Of a DNA stretch of 64,000 nt, positions 27,101 through 36,806 are shown piece after piece. Origin of the DNA: Aromatoleum buckelii (GTDB lineage: Bacteria; Pseudomonadota; Gammaproteobacteria; Burkholderiales; Rhodocyclaceae); NCBI RefSeq assembly GCF_012910785.2, contig NZ_WTVH02000009.1, positions 806,001 through 870,000 of the forward strand, written 5' to 3'. The translations under genes were made by a program, and so were the position numbers. How positions within the stretch are numbered: position 1 is the first letter of the stretch; each line of letters starts with the position of its first letter. Under the pieces are notes generated by a model. It saw only the letters and a list, made by a program, of their open reading frames with translations, searched no databases and was not told where the DNA came from.

Positions 27101-28933
27101 ATCCAGCCGCATGCCGCTGAGCGAAGGCGCTTCGGTCGCGCGCCGGGCTGTGCGACAGACCACGTCGACATCCTGGAGCGTCGCCGGACGTTCGAGGCCG
27201 AAGCGGGCAGCCAGCTGCCCCGCCGACTCCAGCAGGCGCGCCAGCACCGTGATGGCGTGCCGCAACTCCTCCGTGACCTGCGCCTGCTGCACGGGCGAGA
27301 ACGTCGTGCACGCGGTCCCGTGGAACGTATTGAGCGACGGCGGCCCGTTTTCCCGCACGTGACGGGCCAGCTCCGCGACCTTCTCGCGAGCGCGGAGCTG
27401 GTCTCGGTGGGACCACGCCTTCATCGGCTCGAAGGACCACACCGGCAAGCTCTCATGCTTGCGCCCAATGCGCAAATAATGGCCGAGCGCGGTGATGAAG
27501 GGGATTGCGCTCGCGCCGATGGCCGTATTGACTGCCTCGCAGTACGCGTTCAGCTCGTCGCGGACTTCCTTGAGTGCCGCCAGGTCGTCCGTGCCGTCGG
27601 CAGCCAGCGGGCGACCTTGCTGCAAGGTGCGTTCGAGCTCCCGAATCACTGATTGCTTGGTCGCCTTGTGGCTGTGCAGTTCGAGAACCGCGTCGCCCAG
27701 ATGACACTCGTCGAGGCGGCGCTTGACGACCTCGAGCGCCGCCATCTTCTCGGCGACGAAAAGCACTTTTTTGCCGCCCGCCAACAGCTCCGCGACGATG
27801 TTCGTGATGGTCTGGGATTTTCCCGTGCCCGGCGGTCCCTGGATCACCAGGTTGCGGCCTTCCCGCGCCTCGAGGATCGCCATCGTCTGGCTGCTGTCGG
27901 CGTCACGCACGAAGCGCACTTCGCCCGGCTCGATGATCGTGTCGAGACGGGTGTCCTCGGCGACGAAAGGGGTTTCGTTCGAAAAGCCTTCGCCGAGCAG
28001 GCGCCCGAGAATCGGATGTTCGCTCGGCCGCTTGTCCTCGGGCCAGACTGTCTCGTCGAGGTCGTTGAACATCAGGAATTTGCCGAACGAGAAAAAACCG
28101 AGGTGGATCTCGTCGCGTACCACTTTCCAGCGCGGCTGCTTCGACACGCACGCGGAAACGGCTTCGTAGAAAGCTTCGGTGCCCGGCATCTCGGACGCAT
28201 CGGCGTTCGCATCAGCCAGGTACTGCGGCAGATCGAGCGCAAAGTCCGTCTTGAGCTTCGCAGCAAGCGACAGGTTCTGAACGAGGTCGTCGTCGCTGTA
28301 GCGCAGCCGGAAGATATCCCGGGTGCCCGTGCGGGACAGCTCGACGGGCACGAGCAGCAGCGGCGCCTTGCGAAGTTTGTCGGAGGATTCAGCCTCGTAC
28401 CAATGCAGGAAGCCCAGCGCAAGAAAAAGGATGTTTACCCCTTGCTCCTCAATGAAGGTCTGCGCTTCGGTGTGAATTTTCAGCAGGCTGAGAAATAGCC
28501 GTTCCTCGGAAAGAGACGTCTGCAGCTTGGTATCCGTATGCTGCGCTGCGATACTGCCGCCGGCGACGTCCTCATTCGCCCAATCGACGCCGTCGAGTTC
28601 TGCGACGAGGGCCATCGTCGCCGCGTCCGGGGCCGCCGCCTCGACTTCCCCGCGCTCTTCACCCGACTCCGCGGCCGGGTCCTGAACGGAGTCTGTCCTG
28701 ACGATGCTGTTCCCGGTGTCTTTCCCGCCCTTCGTTTTTTTCTCGGGTGCGGGCACGAACGTCATGGCCTTGTTCTGCCGGTACAGGAGCTGAAGGATCT
28801 GCTCCGAGCGCTCACCGACGATCGCCAAGCTCCTGGGGCCGCTGCGAAAGTTGACCATCGTGTTGCGCAGCCCTATGTCGAGGAGGTCCTTTCGACTGCT
28901 GGCAAGCTTCCTTTTAATCTCTGCGTGCGACAT
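24116..28933 (-). CDS. SF1 helicase with DUF4011, Vsr-like nuclease and DUF3320 domains
   Basis: A 1605-residue protein. An N-terminal DUF4011-like region (about 1-330) precedes an SF1 helicase core: Walker A GPPGTGKS at 366-373, VVIFDEASQV plus VVGDTRQMPP as Walker B and motif III, and VQGDERDRIFIS with LNVLISRAK as C-terminal motifs. Next comes a Vsr/MTES_1575-type endonuclease domain (about 1288-1385) with SPFE, LIDMAV and the E1334-C-D motif in AIECDGAAYHSS, then a DUF3320 winged helix (about 1440-1500). This architecture recurs in variable regions and is suspected of DNA-targeting defence or restriction functions; that is inference. It lies beside the 3' ends of two tRNA-Asn genes, a typical integration site. 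Confidence 0.88.
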   Translation of the reverse strand: MSHAEIKRKLASSRKDLLDIGLRNTMVNFRSGPRSLAIVGERSEQILQLLYRQNKAMTFVPAPEKKTKGGKDTGNSIVRTDSVQDPAAESGEERGEVEAAAPDAATMALVAELDGVDWANEDVAGGSIAAQHTDTKLQTSLSEERLFLSLLKIHTEAQTFIEEQGVNILFLALGFLHWYEAESSDKLRKAPLLLVPVELSRTGTRDIFRLRYSDDDLVQNLSLAAKLKTDFALDLPQYLADANADASEMPGTEAFYEAVSACVSKQPRWKVVRDEIHLGFFSFGKFLMFNDLDETVWPEDKRPSEHPILGRLLGEGFSNETPFVAEDTRLDTIIEPGEVRFVRDADSSQTMAILEAREGRNLVIQGPPGTGKSQTITNIVAELLAGGKKVLFVAEKMAALEVVKRRLDECHLGDAVLELHSHKATKQSVIRELERTLQQGRPLAADGTDDLAALKEVRDELNAYCEAVNTAIGASAIPFITALGHYLRIGRKHESLPVWSFEPMKAWSHRDQLRAREKVAELARHVRENGPPSLNTFHGTACTTFSPVQQAQVTEELRHAITVLARLLESAGQLAARFGLERPATLQDVDVVCRTARRATEAPSLSGMRLDSAAWKAAPESIRALVAAGRLMASTRAAHDGMLIEQAWEQDLLTERQHLAQLGEKWWRVFSGAYRRARARVQGLCKKSLPKDNASALTLVDGILGYQLSKRTYDQHLALGETVFGTQWMGERSDWEAFGRASEWIVALHGDIGKGLLPAGIVDFLAGHSNADSLGTSIAVIDAAATALRTRVTTIVDLLGFARNRPASTLLDSPFVELREQLATWLEAVPTIYETIRFNALHDELIALGLPEVAQAAADWERDADDLVHAFDYSWYAGLVAQAYGASPALARFDRVKQAHLINRFRHLDQLSLGHAQAGLAKRIWETQPRLSDPGEMAIVRNEANKKRRLMPIRQLMEQAGRAVQAIKPVFMMSPMSIASFLPPGKVEFDVVIFDEASQVKAVDAFGALLRGRQAIVVGDTRQMPPTDFFGRDVEFDEEDNVTADIESVLSLFRARGAQERYLSWHYRSRHESLIAVSNVEFYERRLTIFPSSGMNALATGLEMVCLPHALYDRGRTRTNRDEARAVAQAVMEHATTHPGLSLGVVAFSVAQRDLIQVELELLRRKSPEPERFFTDAHPTEPFFVKNLENVQGDERDRIFISIGYGRNESGRIAKEFGPLNREGGERRLNVLISRAKMGMTVFSNFRGEELDIDETASHGVRALKHFLKYAETRVLDIPRETGRAPDSPFELEVMTALQARGYRIEPQVGTAGYLIDMAVKDPELPGRYVLAIECDGAAYHSSRSARDRDRLRQGVLEGLGWTFHRIWSTDWFRDPGRELDRATAAIEAACALRKAARPVQPAVKPVKAPLIERAQPDAETTLPGVATYRKTVLPRWKGAEAIHEVGLPQLADFIQNVVAIEAPVHEAEVTRRLMEAFGVSRAGSRITQAVTRAVEHGVRARLFNHADGFLDTEPRGEVQARSRSAFAPAERRIEWVSREELDAALLQAIQAGFSMDRDAAITSALDLLGFGRASANIAGVLGERLDTLLTTGRLRLVADRYAVA

Positions 28934-29113
28934 TTCACGTTACCTATTCAACGTCAGCGCGGGCACAGGATACCGGACCCATAAAGCCGATCAATGGTAA
29001 GCGAATACCCTCTGTCTCCGAGGTCCGCCGCCCGAGTCCGGATGACCCCGAAGCCATCAATCTGGCGAAGCCGCGACAGCACATCAACGCTATTCGGCCG
29101 GAAACGGGCCGCG

Positions 29114-29148
29114 GAAAAGAAAAAGGCCAACCGGTGAAGGCTGGCCTT
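29114..29148 (-). terminator. Rho-independent terminator of the tRNA-Asn transcript
   Basis: Read on the minus strand, AAGGCCAGCC (29148-29139) pairs with GGTTGGCCTT (29132-29123) with one G-U pair and a 6-base loop, followed by TTTTTCTTTTC. It lies 13 bases past the 3' end of the second tRNA-Asn. Confidence 0.88.
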
Positions 29149-29161
29149 GTCCTGCTTTTCC

Positions 29162-29237
29162 TGGCTCCCCGACCTGGGCTCGAACCAGGGACACACGGAT
29201 TAACAGTCCGTTGCTCTACCGACTGAGCTATCGGGGA
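29162..29237 (-). tRNA. tRNA-Asn (GTT), distal copy
   Basis: A 76-base cloverleaf with encoded CCA: acceptor TCCCCGA/TCGGGGA, D arm GCTC/GAGC, anticodon loop CTGTTAA (GUU, Asn) on stem ACGGA/TCCGT, and TTCGAGC T loop. It is identical in all 76 bases to the upstream copy and is the second gene of a two-tRNA transcript. Its 3' end faces the helicase gene. Confidence 0.97.
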
Positions 29238-29276
29238 TCGGTAAGGTGTCCGGCGAAAATCGCCAGACCGAATTTT

Positions 29277-29352
29277 TGGCTCCCCGACCTGGGCTCGAAC
29301 CAGGGACACACGGATTAACAGTCCGTTGCTCTACCGACTGAGCTATCGGGGA
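29277..29352 (-). tRNA. tRNA-Asn (GTT), proximal copy
   Basis: Identical to the copy at 29162-29237, with the GTT anticodon and encoded CCA. A 39-base spacer separates the two. A sigma70 promoter with 17-base spacing lies just upstream (29365-29393). Confidence 0.97.
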
Positions 29353-29364
29353 ATTGAGCCGCGC

Positions 29365-29393
29365 AGTATAGATATCCGGCGCGGACCCGTCAA
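29365..29393 (-). promoter_or_regulatory. Sigma70 promoter for the tRNA-Asn pair
   Basis: On the minus strand TTGACG (29393-29388), a 17-base spacer and TATACT (29370-29365) give a near-consensus promoter 12 bases before the first tRNA-Asn. The GC-rich bases after the -10 (GCGCGGC) resemble a stringent-control discriminator. Confidence 0.78.
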
Positions 29394-29412
29394 TATTTGA
29401 CCAGGAGGATTT

Positions 29413-30618
29413 TTACGCCTTCGCGACGGACGCGATCGCCTTCGCGACGTAGCCGATATTGCGCGAGTTCAGCGCCGCGAGGCAGATCCGTCCCGTCGAC
29501 ACCGCATAGATGCCGAACTCGTTCTTCAGCTGCTCGACCTGAGCGGCGGACAGGCCGGTGTAGGAGAACATGCCGCGCTGCTCGATGACGAACGAGAAAT
29601 CCTGGGCGACGCCGGCGCCTTTCAGGCTCTCGACCAAGCCAACGCGCATCGCGCGGATACGATCGCGCATGCCGGCGAGCTCGTCTTCCCACATCTGACG
29701 CAGTTCGGGGGCGTTGAGCACTGCAGCGACGACTGCGCCGCCGTGGGTGGGCGGGTTCGAGTAATTCGTGCGGATGACGCGCTTGACCTGCGACAGCACG
29801 CGACCGGCTTCGCCCTTGTCCGCGGTGACGATCGACAGCGCGCCGACGCGCTCGCCGTACAGCGAGAACGACTTCGAGAACGAACTGGAGACGAAGAACT
29901 GCAGGCCGCTGGCGGAGAACAGGCGCACGGCGACCGCGTCCGGTTCGATGCCGTCGGCGAAACCCTGGTACGCCATGTCGAGGAAGGGCACGAGGCCGCG
30001 CGCGCGGCAGGCCTCGACCACTTCGCCCCACTGCGCTTCAGTGAGGTCCGCGCCGGTCGGATTATGGCAGCACGCGTGCAGCACGACGACGGAGCCGGCA
30101 GCCAGTTCGCCGAGCTTCGCTTTCATGCCGGCGAAGTTCACGCCGCGCGTCGCGGGATCGTAGTACGGGTACGTGTCGACGGCGAAACCGGCGGACTCGA
30201 AGATCGCACGATGGTTTTCCCAGCTCGGGTCGGAGATGTAGACGGTTGCGGCCGGATTCAGCCGCTTCAGGTAGTCGCCGCCGACTTTCAGCGCCCCGGT
30301 GCCGCCGAGCGCCTGGATCGTCACGACCTGGCCGTTGGCGATCAGCGCGGAATCCTTGCCGAACAAGAGGTTCTGCACCGCGTTGTTGTAAGCCGGAGCG
30401 CCTTCGATCGGCTGGTAGCCGCGCGGCGGCATTGCCTCGAGGCGCGCCTTTTCGGCAGCCTTCACTGCGGCCAGCAGGGGAATCTTGCCGTTGTCGTCGT
30501 AATAGACGCCGACGCCGAGGTTGACCTTGTCCGTGCGGGTATCAGCGTTGAAGGCCTCGTTCAGGCCGAGGATCGGGTCACGGGACGCCATCTCGACGGC
30601 GGCGAAGATCGAAGGCAT
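29413..30618 (-). CDS. tyrB: Aromatic/aspartate aminotransferase (class I, PLP)
   Basis: A 401-residue class I aminotransferase of the AspC/TyrB group, transferring amino groups between aspartate or aromatic amino acids and 2-oxoglutarate. [19 protein letters not shown] is typical of the N-terminus; HNPTGADL, and the PLP-lysine motif [16 protein letters not shown], are present, and length matches. TyrB versus AspC cannot be decided by eye, so the symbol is provisional. The ATG at 30618 has GGAG 7 bases upstream; the open frame continues far upstream, but that part is the antisense shadow of uvrB. Divergent from uvrB. Confidence 0.88.
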   Translation of the reverse strand: MPSIFAAVEMASRDPILGLNEAFNADTRTDKVNLGVGVYYDDNGKIPLLAAVKAAEKARLEAMPPRGYQPIEGAPAYNNAVQNLLFGKDSALIANGQVVTIQALGGTGALKVGGDYLKRLNPAATVYISDPSWENHRAIFESAGFAVDTYPYYDPATRGVNFAGMKAKLGELAAGSVVVLHACCHNPTGADLTEAQWGEVVEACRARGLVPFLDMAYQGFADGIEPDAVAVRLFSASGLQFFVSSSFSKSFSLYGERVGALSIVTADKGEAGRVLSQVKRVIRTNYSNPPTHGGAVVAAVLNAPELRQMWEDELAGMRDRIRAMRVGLVESLKGAGVAQDFSFVIEQRGMFSYTGLSAAQVEQLKNEFGIYAVSTGRICLAALNSRNIGYVAKAIASVAKA

Positions 30619-30789
30619 ACACAACTCCAGGTTGGGCGGGCGCGCGGTCCGGCCCGAAGCCTCGTCTCGAGTCCGGGTCCAGGCTGCCGTGCTTTGAGCC
30701 GCGTTTTGGGAAATAATAGGCCTCTTGCCGTGGCCACTCCGTCCTGGACGGCAACCCGGCAAGCGCCTGAAACAGCCGGAAATTTTAGC

Positions 30790-32847
30790 ATGACGAGTTC
30801 GACCGACAGCGTTCCGGTGATCACTTTCGCGGACAGCCCGTACCGCCTTCACCAGCCATTCCCGCCCGCCGGCGACCAGCCTGCGGCGATCGAGCTGCTC
30901 ACCGAGGGCATCGGCGACGGACTGATGTACCAGACCCTGCTCGGCGTGACCGGCTCGGGCAAGACGTACACGATGGCGAACGTCATCGCCCGTTGCGGCA
31001 GGCCGGCGCTCGTGCTCGCGCCGAACAAGACGCTGGCCGCGCAGCTCTACGCGGAATTCCGCGAGTTCTTCCCCGAAAACGCCGTCGAGTATTTCGTCTC
31101 GTACTACGACTATTACCAGCCCGAAGCCTACGTGCCGTCGCGCGATCTGTTCATCGAGAAGGATTCGAGCATCAACGAGCACATCGAGCAGATGCGCCTG
31201 TCGGCGACGAAGAGCCTGATGGAGCGGCGCGACGTCGTCATCGTCGCGACCGTGTCGTGCATCTACGGCATCGGCGACCCGGTCGACTACCACGCGATGA
31301 TCCTGCACCTGCGCGAAGGCGAGCGCATCGCGCATCGCGACCTCGTGCAGCGTCTCGTCGCGATGCAGTACACGCGGTCGGACATCGATTTTCGCCGCGG
31401 CACTTTTCGCGTGCGCGGCGACGTCATCGACGTTTTTCCGGCCGAGAACGCCGAACTTGCGGTGCGCATCGAGCTGTTCGACGACGAAGTCGAGCACCTG
31501 ACGCTGTTCGATCCGCTCACCGGGCACCTGAAGCAGAAGCTCGTGCGCTTCACGGTGTATCCGTCCAGCCACTACGTCACGCCGCGCGCGACGGTGCTGA
31601 AGGCGATCGAGGCGATCAAGGACGAACTGCGGGACCGGTCGGCGTATTTCCAGACATCGGGCAAGCTCGTCGAGGCGCAGCGCATCGAGCAGCGCACCCG
31701 CTTCGACCTCGAAATGCTCAACGAGATGGGATTCTGCAAGGGCATCGAGAACTACTCGCGCCACCTCTCGGGACGTGGGCCGGGTGAGCCGCCGCCGACG
31801 CTGATCGACTATCTGCCGTCGGATGCGCTGCTGTTCGTCGACGAGTCGCATGTGTCGATTCCGCAAGTCGGCGGCATGTACAAGGGGGATCGTTCGCGCA
31901 AGGAAAACCTCGTCGGCTACGGTTTCCGGCTGCCGTCCGCGCTCGATAACCGACCGCTCAAATTCGAGGAATTCGAGCGCCTGATGCCGCAGACGATTTT
32001 CGTCTCGGCAACGCCCTCGACCTATGAAGCCGAACACCAGGGGCAGGTGGTCGAGCAGGTCGTGCGTCCGACCGGGCTGATCGACCCGGCGATCGAGGTC
32101 CGGCCGGCGACCACGCAGGTCGACGACCTGCTGTCCGAAGCGAAGCGGCGCATCGCAGCGGGCGAGCGGGTGCTGGTCACGACGCTGACCAAGCGCATGG
32201 CGGAGGATCTGACCGACTATCTCGCCGAGAACGGGATCCGCGTCCGCTACCTGCACTCCGACATCGACACGGTCGAGCGCGTCGAGATCATCCGCGATCT
32301 GCGCCTCGGAAAATTCGACGTGCTTGTCGGTATCAATCTGCTGCGCGAGGGGCTGGACATCCCCGAAGTGTCGCTGGTCGCGATCCTCGACGCCGACAAG
32401 GAAGGCTTTCTGCGCTCGGAGCGCTCGCTGATCCAGACGATCGGGCGGGCCGCGCGACACATCAACGGCCGTGCCATTCTCTACGCAGACGTGGTGACCC
32501 GGTCGATGCGCGCGGCAATCGACGAGACCGAACGACGGCGGACCAAGCAGATCGCGTTCAACGAGACAAACGGCATCGTGCCGAAGACAGTGAGCAAGCG
32601 GATCAAGGACATCATCGACGGTGTCTATGGAGGTGACGAGGCGCGCGAAGGGCGAAGCGTGGCCGAACCGCCACCCGAGTACTTTTCGATGAACGAGAAG
32701 ACCGTGGCAAAATTGATCCGCAAGCTGGAAAAGGAAATGCAGGAGCACGCCCGCAACCTGGAATTCGAGAAAGCGGCTGCCGCACGCGATGAGCTGTTCC
32801 GCCTGCGACAGCGGACGTTCGGCGCCGACCAGCACGGCACCCCATGA
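30790..32847 (+). CDS. uvrB: Excinuclease ABC subunit B
   Basis: A 685-residue helicase-like subunit of nucleotide excision repair. Walker A is [10 protein letters not shown]; the beta-hairpin region [14 protein letters not shown] that inserts into DNA is intact; helicase motifs [22 protein letters not shown] and QTIGRAARH follow; and a UVR motif ([23 protein letters not shown]-like) ends the protein for UvrC binding. The ATG at 30790 follows an A/T-rich stretch. No CTGT-N8-ACAG LexA box was found in the 171-base region shared with the divergent aminotransferase gene. uvrC is also in the window. Confidence 0.97.
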   Translation: MTSSTDSVPVITFADSPYRLHQPFPPAGDQPAAIELLTEGIGDGLMYQTLLGVTGSGKTYTMANVIARCGRPALVLAPNKTLAAQLYAEFREFFPENAVEYFVSYYDYYQPEAYVPSRDLFIEKDSSINEHIEQMRLSATKSLMERRDVVIVATVSCIYGIGDPVDYHAMILHLREGERIAHRDLVQRLVAMQYTRSDIDFRRGTFRVRGDVIDVFPAENAELAVRIELFDDEVEHLTLFDPLTGHLKQKLVRFTVYPSSHYVTPRATVLKAIEAIKDELRDRSAYFQTSGKLVEAQRIEQRTRFDLEMLNEMGFCKGIENYSRHLSGRGPGEPPPTLIDYLPSDALLFVDESHVSIPQVGGMYKGDRSRKENLVGYGFRLPSALDNRPLKFEEFERLMPQTIFVSATPSTYEAEHQGQVVEQVVRPTGLIDPAIEVRPATTQVDDLLSEAKRRIAAGERVLVTTLTKRMAEDLTDYLAENGIRVRYLHSDIDTVERVEIIRDLRLGKFDVLVGINLLREGLDIPEVSLVAILDADKEGFLRSERSLIQTIGRAARHINGRAILYADVVTRSMRAAIDETERRRTKQIAFNETNGIVPKTVSKRIKDIIDGVYGGDEAREGRSVAEPPPEYFSMNEKTVAKLIRKLEKEMQEHARNLEFEKAAAARDELFRLRQRTFGADQHGTP

Positions 32848-32858
32848 AGGAGGAAAGA

Positions 32859-33326
32859 TTGACGAAAGTCCTGTTCGTCTGCACGGGCAACATCTGCCGG
32901 TCGCCGACTGCCGAAGGCATTACCCGTCACCGGATCGAAGCGGCCGGACTGTCCGCGACGATCATGGTCGACTCCGCCGGAACCTATGGCGGCCACATCG
33001 GGGAGCTTCCCGATCCACGCGCCCGGAAAGCCGCAGAAAAGCGTGGCTACGATCTTTCCACGCTGCGGGCGCGAAAACTGGAGATGGCCGATTTCCAGAA
33101 TTTCGACCTGCTTCTGGCAATGGACGCGGGCCATCTGGAGACCATGCGCAACCTCTGCCCGGAAGTTTATCGGCCGAAACTGCAGCTGTTCATGAACTAC
33201 GCCCGCAAGCACCCGCTGAGCGAGGTGCCCGATCCTTACTTTGGGGGCGAGAACGGTTTCGAGGCGGTGCTGGATTACTGCGAGGATGCCGTCGAAGGTC
33301 TGCTCGAGGAGATAGTCGGGCGCTGA
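32859..33326 (+). CDS. Low-molecular-weight protein tyrosine phosphatase
   Basis: A phosphatase of about 155 residues with the P-loop CTGNICRS (CX5R) near the start and the general-acid DPYFGG late in the sequence. Such enzymes dephosphorylate tyrosine kinases of exopolysaccharide systems or act on arsenate; partner unknown. Start choice: a TTG at 32859 has a near-perfect ribosome site (AAGGAGG, 5 bases away) and gives MTKVLFVCTGN, the family-typical start. An ATG at 32844 overlapping the uvrB stop would add 5 residues but places that ribosome site inside the gene. Co-transcribed with uvrB. Confidence 0.9.
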   Translation: MTKVLFVCTGNICRSPTAEGITRHRIEAAGLSATIMVDSAGTYGGHIGELPDPRARKAAEKRGYDLSTLRARKLEMADFQNFDLLLAMDAGHLETMRNLCPEVYRPKLQLFMNYARKHPLSEVPDPYFGGENGFEAVLDYCEDAVEGLLEEIVGR

Positions 33327-33384
33327 GGTGAACAAGAGTTCGCCTGCCGCTTCCGGCATTGCGGGCTTCCGGGGCTGCAGCGCG

Positions 33385-33419
33385 AAAAAATGGGGCCGTC
33401 CGCGAGGACGGCCCCATTT
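33385..33419. terminator. Strong bidirectional Rho-independent terminator
   Basis: A perfect 14-bp stem (33388-33401 with 33406-33419) carries the tetraloop GCGA. On the minus strand it is followed by TTTTTTCGCG and ends the rne transcript; on the plus strand ATTT follows and can end the uvrB-phosphatase transcript. Confidence 0.92.
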
Positions 33420-33435
33420 GCGCCAAACGCAAGGC

Positions 33436-36400
33436 TTATTTGGAGTGGGTTTCGACCTGCTGCAGCGGTTCGTTGACGATGACCGGTGCCGGACGCGGCC
33501 GGCGTCCCAGCGGCCGGGCAGGCGTCTCGTCCGCCGTACTTGCCAGCTCCTGCACCTTGTCGCGGCTGGTCTCGATCATCACCAGGCCGCTTTCGGCCAG
33601 ATTCACGCCGAGGTCGATCGGAGCGGAGGGCCCCCGGGACTCGGCCGCCCTGACTTCGGCTTCGGTTACGGCGACTTCAGTTTCCGGCGCGATGACCTCT
33701 TGCGCGGGGGCCGCAGTGGACGCCTGCTCGGTTTCAGCTTCGGCCAATTCCTCGCCCACGGGTGCCTGTGCCGGTTCGGCACCTGCAGGGGCGACGGGCT
33801 CCATCAGAGCGGCCTGCAACGATTCGCGCGCGCGCTCGGCAGCTTCGATCGCCGCTTCCGGTGCAACTTTCGCTTCGAGTGCCGGTTCAATTGCAGCTTC
33901 TCTTACGGCTACAGGTTCCGCGGCAGTTTCGAACTTCACCGGCGCCAACGCTGCTTCGCTTTCCGCAGGTGTTTCAACCTCGATGCCGGTTGCCGGATGC
34001 AAAGAAACAGGCAACGGTGCGGCTTCGGCTGTGACAGCGATGGGTTCCGGTGAGGTGACGGCGACAGGCAGCGGGGCGGCAGCTTCCGCGGCAACGCCGG
34101 GCAGTTCGGCGGCGGCCTCGTCAACCGGTTCGGCACTGACGATTGGAGTCGTTTCCGGTGCGGTTTCGATGCTCGGCACAGTTGTTTCGGCCAAGGTTTC
34201 CGCGGTTTCGTCCCCCGATGCGGCAACTTCCGTCTGCTGTTCGGTCCCGCGCCGGTCACGGCGGCCGCGGCTGCGGCGACGGCGCTTCTCGGCAGTGCCG
34301 TCTTCGGCTGTGGGAACGATGGCGGCAGGCTCCGTCTGTGCAGTCGGGGCGGCGGCGATTGCGACAGTGCTGACCGGCAATTCCACGACGTTGTCTACTA
34401 CAGCGCCGGCCTCACCCTGTTTCGGCTGAGTGCGCGGACCACGGCCCTGGCGCGTACGGCCGCCGTTGTCACGCTCCGGACGGGCGGGCCTGTCGCCGCG
34501 CTCGACGACGGTGTCGGATCGTTCTGTACGCTCGGGCCGTTCGGGCCGCTCCGCACGTTCGCTTCGCATCGGCCCTCTTGCAGCCTGGGCGGCCGATATC
34601 GACTCGTCACGCTCACCCCGTTCGGTGCGTTGCTGGCCATCGCGACGGTTGCGATTGTTGCCGCGGCGAGTGTCGCTGCGCTCGGCCCGCGGGCGGGGCT
34701 CCTGCTTCGGGGCAACTTCCGGAGCCAGCTGCGGCGTCACGACAGGCTTCTCGCTGCGCAGCCAGCCGAACAGCCGCTGGAACAGTCCAGGCTTCGCGAC
34801 CGGGGCGGGCGCCGCCAGCGGCTCGGGTTTCGGTTCGACGATCGGGGCAGGCTGGGCCGGCGAGATTCCCTTCACCACGGCTTCCGCGCGCGGCGGCTTG
34901 TTGTCGTCCTTCGACGGCAGCCGCAGATCGATTTCCGCAGGTTTGCCGACCATCTGGTAGCTCGCCAGCGCGACTTCTTCCTGGTTCAGCTGGTCATGGC
35001 GCAGGCGAGTGATTTCGTGGTGCGGCGTCTCCAGGTGGCGGTTCGGGATGATGATCATCTGGATCTTGTGGCGCACCTCGATATGCGCGATGTCCACGCG
35101 CTTCTCGTTGAGCAGGAAAGTCGCGACGTCGACCGGAACCTGCAGATGCACGGCGCCGGTGTTTTCCTTCATCGCTTCCTCTTCGAGGATGCGCAGGATG
35201 TGCAGCGCCGACGATTCGGTGCTGCGGATGTGGCCCGTGCCGTTGCAACGCGGGCACGGGATGTAGCTGGTTTCGGCGAGCGCCGGGCGCAGGCGCTGAC
35301 GCGACAGTTCGAGCAGGCCGAAGCGGCTGATCTTGCCGGTCTGGACGCGCGCGCGATCGTGCCGCAGCGCGTCCCGCAGCAGGCCTTCGACTTCGCGCTG
35401 GTTCTTTTGCGACTCCATGTCGATGAAGTCGATGACGATCAGGCCGCCCAGGTCGCGCAAGCGCAGCTGGCGCGCGATTTCCTCGGCCGCTTCGAGGTTG
35501 GTGCGGAACGCGGTTTCCTCGATGTCCGCACCTTTGGTCGAGCGACCGGAGTTGACGTCGATCGACACCAGCGCCTCGGTGTGGTCGATGACGACCGCTC
35601 CACCGCTCGGCAGGGTAACCTGGCGCGAGTACGCGGATTCGATCTGGTGCTCGATCTGGAAGCGCGAGAACAGCGGCACGTCGTCGCTGTAGCGCTTGAC
35701 GCGGTTGACGTTCGCCGGCATCACGTGTGACATGAACTGCCGCGCCTGTTCGTACACGTCGTCGGTGTCGATCAGGATTTCGCCGATCTCGGGCTGGAAA
35801 TAATCCCGGATCGCACGGATCACGAGGCTGCCTTCCTGGTAGATCAGGAAAGCGCCGGACTGCGACTGTGCTGCGCCATCGATCGCCCGCCACAGTTGCA
35901 GCAGGTAGTTCAGGTCCCACTGCAGCTCTTCAGCGTTGCGCCCGATCGCGGCGGTGCGCGCGATCAGGCTCATGCCCGAAGGAATCTCGAGCTGATCCAT
36001 GACGTCACGCAGCTCGGTGCGCTCGTCACCCTCGACACGGCGCGACACGCCGCCGCCGCGCGGGTTGTTGGGCATCAGGACAAGGTAACGGCCCGCGAGC
36101 GAGATATAGGTCGTGAGCGCAGCACCCTTGTTGCCCCGTTCGTCCTTTTCGACCTGGACGATGAGTTCCTGACCTTCCTTCAGCGCGTCCTGGATGCGGA
36201 CCTTGCCGGCATCGGTGCCAGTGGCGAAATAGGTGCGGGAAATTTCCTTGAACGGCAGAAAACCGTGCCGCTCGCCGCCGTAATCGACGAATGCGGCTTC
36301 AAGACTCGGTTCGATGCGGGTGATGACGGCCTTGTAGATGTTGCTCTTGCGTTGTTCCTTGGCGGCCGATTCGATATCGAGGTCGATCAGTTTCTGACCG

Positions 36401-36459
36401 TCCACGATCGCAACGCGCAATTCCTCGGCCTGCGTCGCGTTGAAAAGCATGCGCTTCAT
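33436..36459 (-). CDS. rne: Ribonuclease E
   Basis: A 1007-residue endoribonuclease, core of the RNA degradosome. The N-terminal half has the S1 domain, the catalytic region with DVNSGRST and DFIDM acidic residues, and the zinc-link CPRCNGTG. The C-terminal half (from about 500) is disordered: an Arg-rich RNA-binding stretch ([18 protein letters not shown], then runs of [13 protein letters not shown]), a second basic cluster [15 protein letters not shown], and a long Ala/Val/Glu/Pro tail. It is divergent from rluC, as in E. coli, and has a long leader, which in enterics mediates autoregulation. Confidence 0.96.
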   Translation of the reverse strand: MKRMLFNATQAEELRVAIVDGQKLIDLDIESAAKEQRKSNIYKAVITRIEPSLEAAFVDYGGERHGFLPFKEISRTYFATGTDAGKVRIQDALKEGQELIVQVEKDERGNKGAALTTYISLAGRYLVLMPNNPRGGGVSRRVEGDERTELRDVMDQLEIPSGMSLIARTAAIGRNAEELQWDLNYLLQLWRAIDGAAQSQSGAFLIYQEGSLVIRAIRDYFQPEIGEILIDTDDVYEQARQFMSHVMPANVNRVKRYSDDVPLFSRFQIEHQIESAYSRQVTLPSGGAVVIDHTEALVSIDVNSGRSTKGADIEETAFRTNLEAAEEIARQLRLRDLGGLIVIDFIDMESQKNQREVEGLLRDALRHDRARVQTGKISRFGLLELSRQRLRPALAETSYIPCPRCNGTGHIRSTESSALHILRILEEEAMKENTGAVHLQVPVDVATFLLNEKRVDIAHIEVRHKIQMIIIPNRHLETPHHEITRLRHDQLNQEEVALASYQMVGKPAEIDLRLPSKDDNKPPRAEAVVKGISPAQPAPIVEPKPEPLAAPAPVAKPGLFQRLFGWLRSEKPVVTPQLAPEVAPKQEPRPRAERSDTRRGNNRNRRDGQQRTERGERDESISAAQAARGPMRSERAERPERPERTERSDTVVERGDRPARPERDNGGRTRQGRGPRTQPKQGEAGAVVDNVVELPVSTVAIAAAPTAQTEPAAIVPTAEDGTAEKRRRRSRGRRDRRGTEQQTEVAASGDETAETLAETTVPSIETAPETTPIVSAEPVDEAAAELPGVAAEAAAPLPVAVTSPEPIAVTAEAAPLPVSLHPATGIEVETPAESEAALAPVKFETAAEPVAVREAAIEPALEAKVAPEAAIEAAERARESLQAALMEPVAPAGAEPAQAPVGEELAEAETEQASTAAPAQEVIAPETEVAVTEAEVRAAESRGPSAPIDLGVNLAESGLVMIETSRDKVQELASTADETPARPLGRRPRPAPVIVNEPLQQVETHSK

Positions 36460-36657
36460 TTATGTCGTTCCCCCGCGCGGAACCCACGGGCAGGACGAAC
36501 GGCGCGCACCATCGCGCTTACTACGAGATCAGGAGCGGGTAGTGATGCCTACTTTTTTCTGGTCGGTAATGGGCAGTGATGGGTCGGCTGGTCGAATTCT
36601 CGCGTGTTCCCGCCGAAGGCCGGAACCCTTGATCCTGCGTGTGCGTTACGCGTCTAG

Positions 36658-36686
36658 ATTCAATCAAATGGATTGAAGTTTGTCGA
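36658..36686 (-). promoter_or_regulatory. Candidate rne promoter overlapping a palindrome
   Basis: On the minus strand TCGACA (36686-36681), a 17-base spacer and TTGAAT (36663-36658) resemble a sigma70 promoter. The dyad TTCAATC-AAATG-GATTGAA (36659-36677) fills the spacer and the -10, where a repressor or a hairpin could act. Confidence 0.4.
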
Positions 36687-36806
36687 TTGCGTTACCATCA
36701 ATGCCTTTTTTGGCAGCGCTGGCACGTTTTGGTTGCCCGGGAGCTCGCATTCGGGCTCGTTGTCGTCCGTCCGCATCCGCTTTCGTGCGCGAGGGACTTC
36801 GACTGC

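Noticed and set aside
25136-27652. 838-codon plus-strand open frame
   Set aside because: Antisense to the helicase gene, low-complexity basic/acidic composition, no motif.
28954-29196. 80-codon minus-strand frame across the tRNA-Asn terminator region
   Set aside because: It overlaps the terminator and part of the tRNA gene and has no family resemblance.
30619-30789. LexA box before uvrB
   Set aside because: No CTGT-N8-ACAG in the interval; CCTGAAACAG is too short to count.
30619-32835. Minus-strand open frame continuing about 740 codons upstream of the aminotransferase
   Set aside because: It is antisense to uvrB, whose motifs are fully conserved; the frame stays open only because of GC-rich codon bias.
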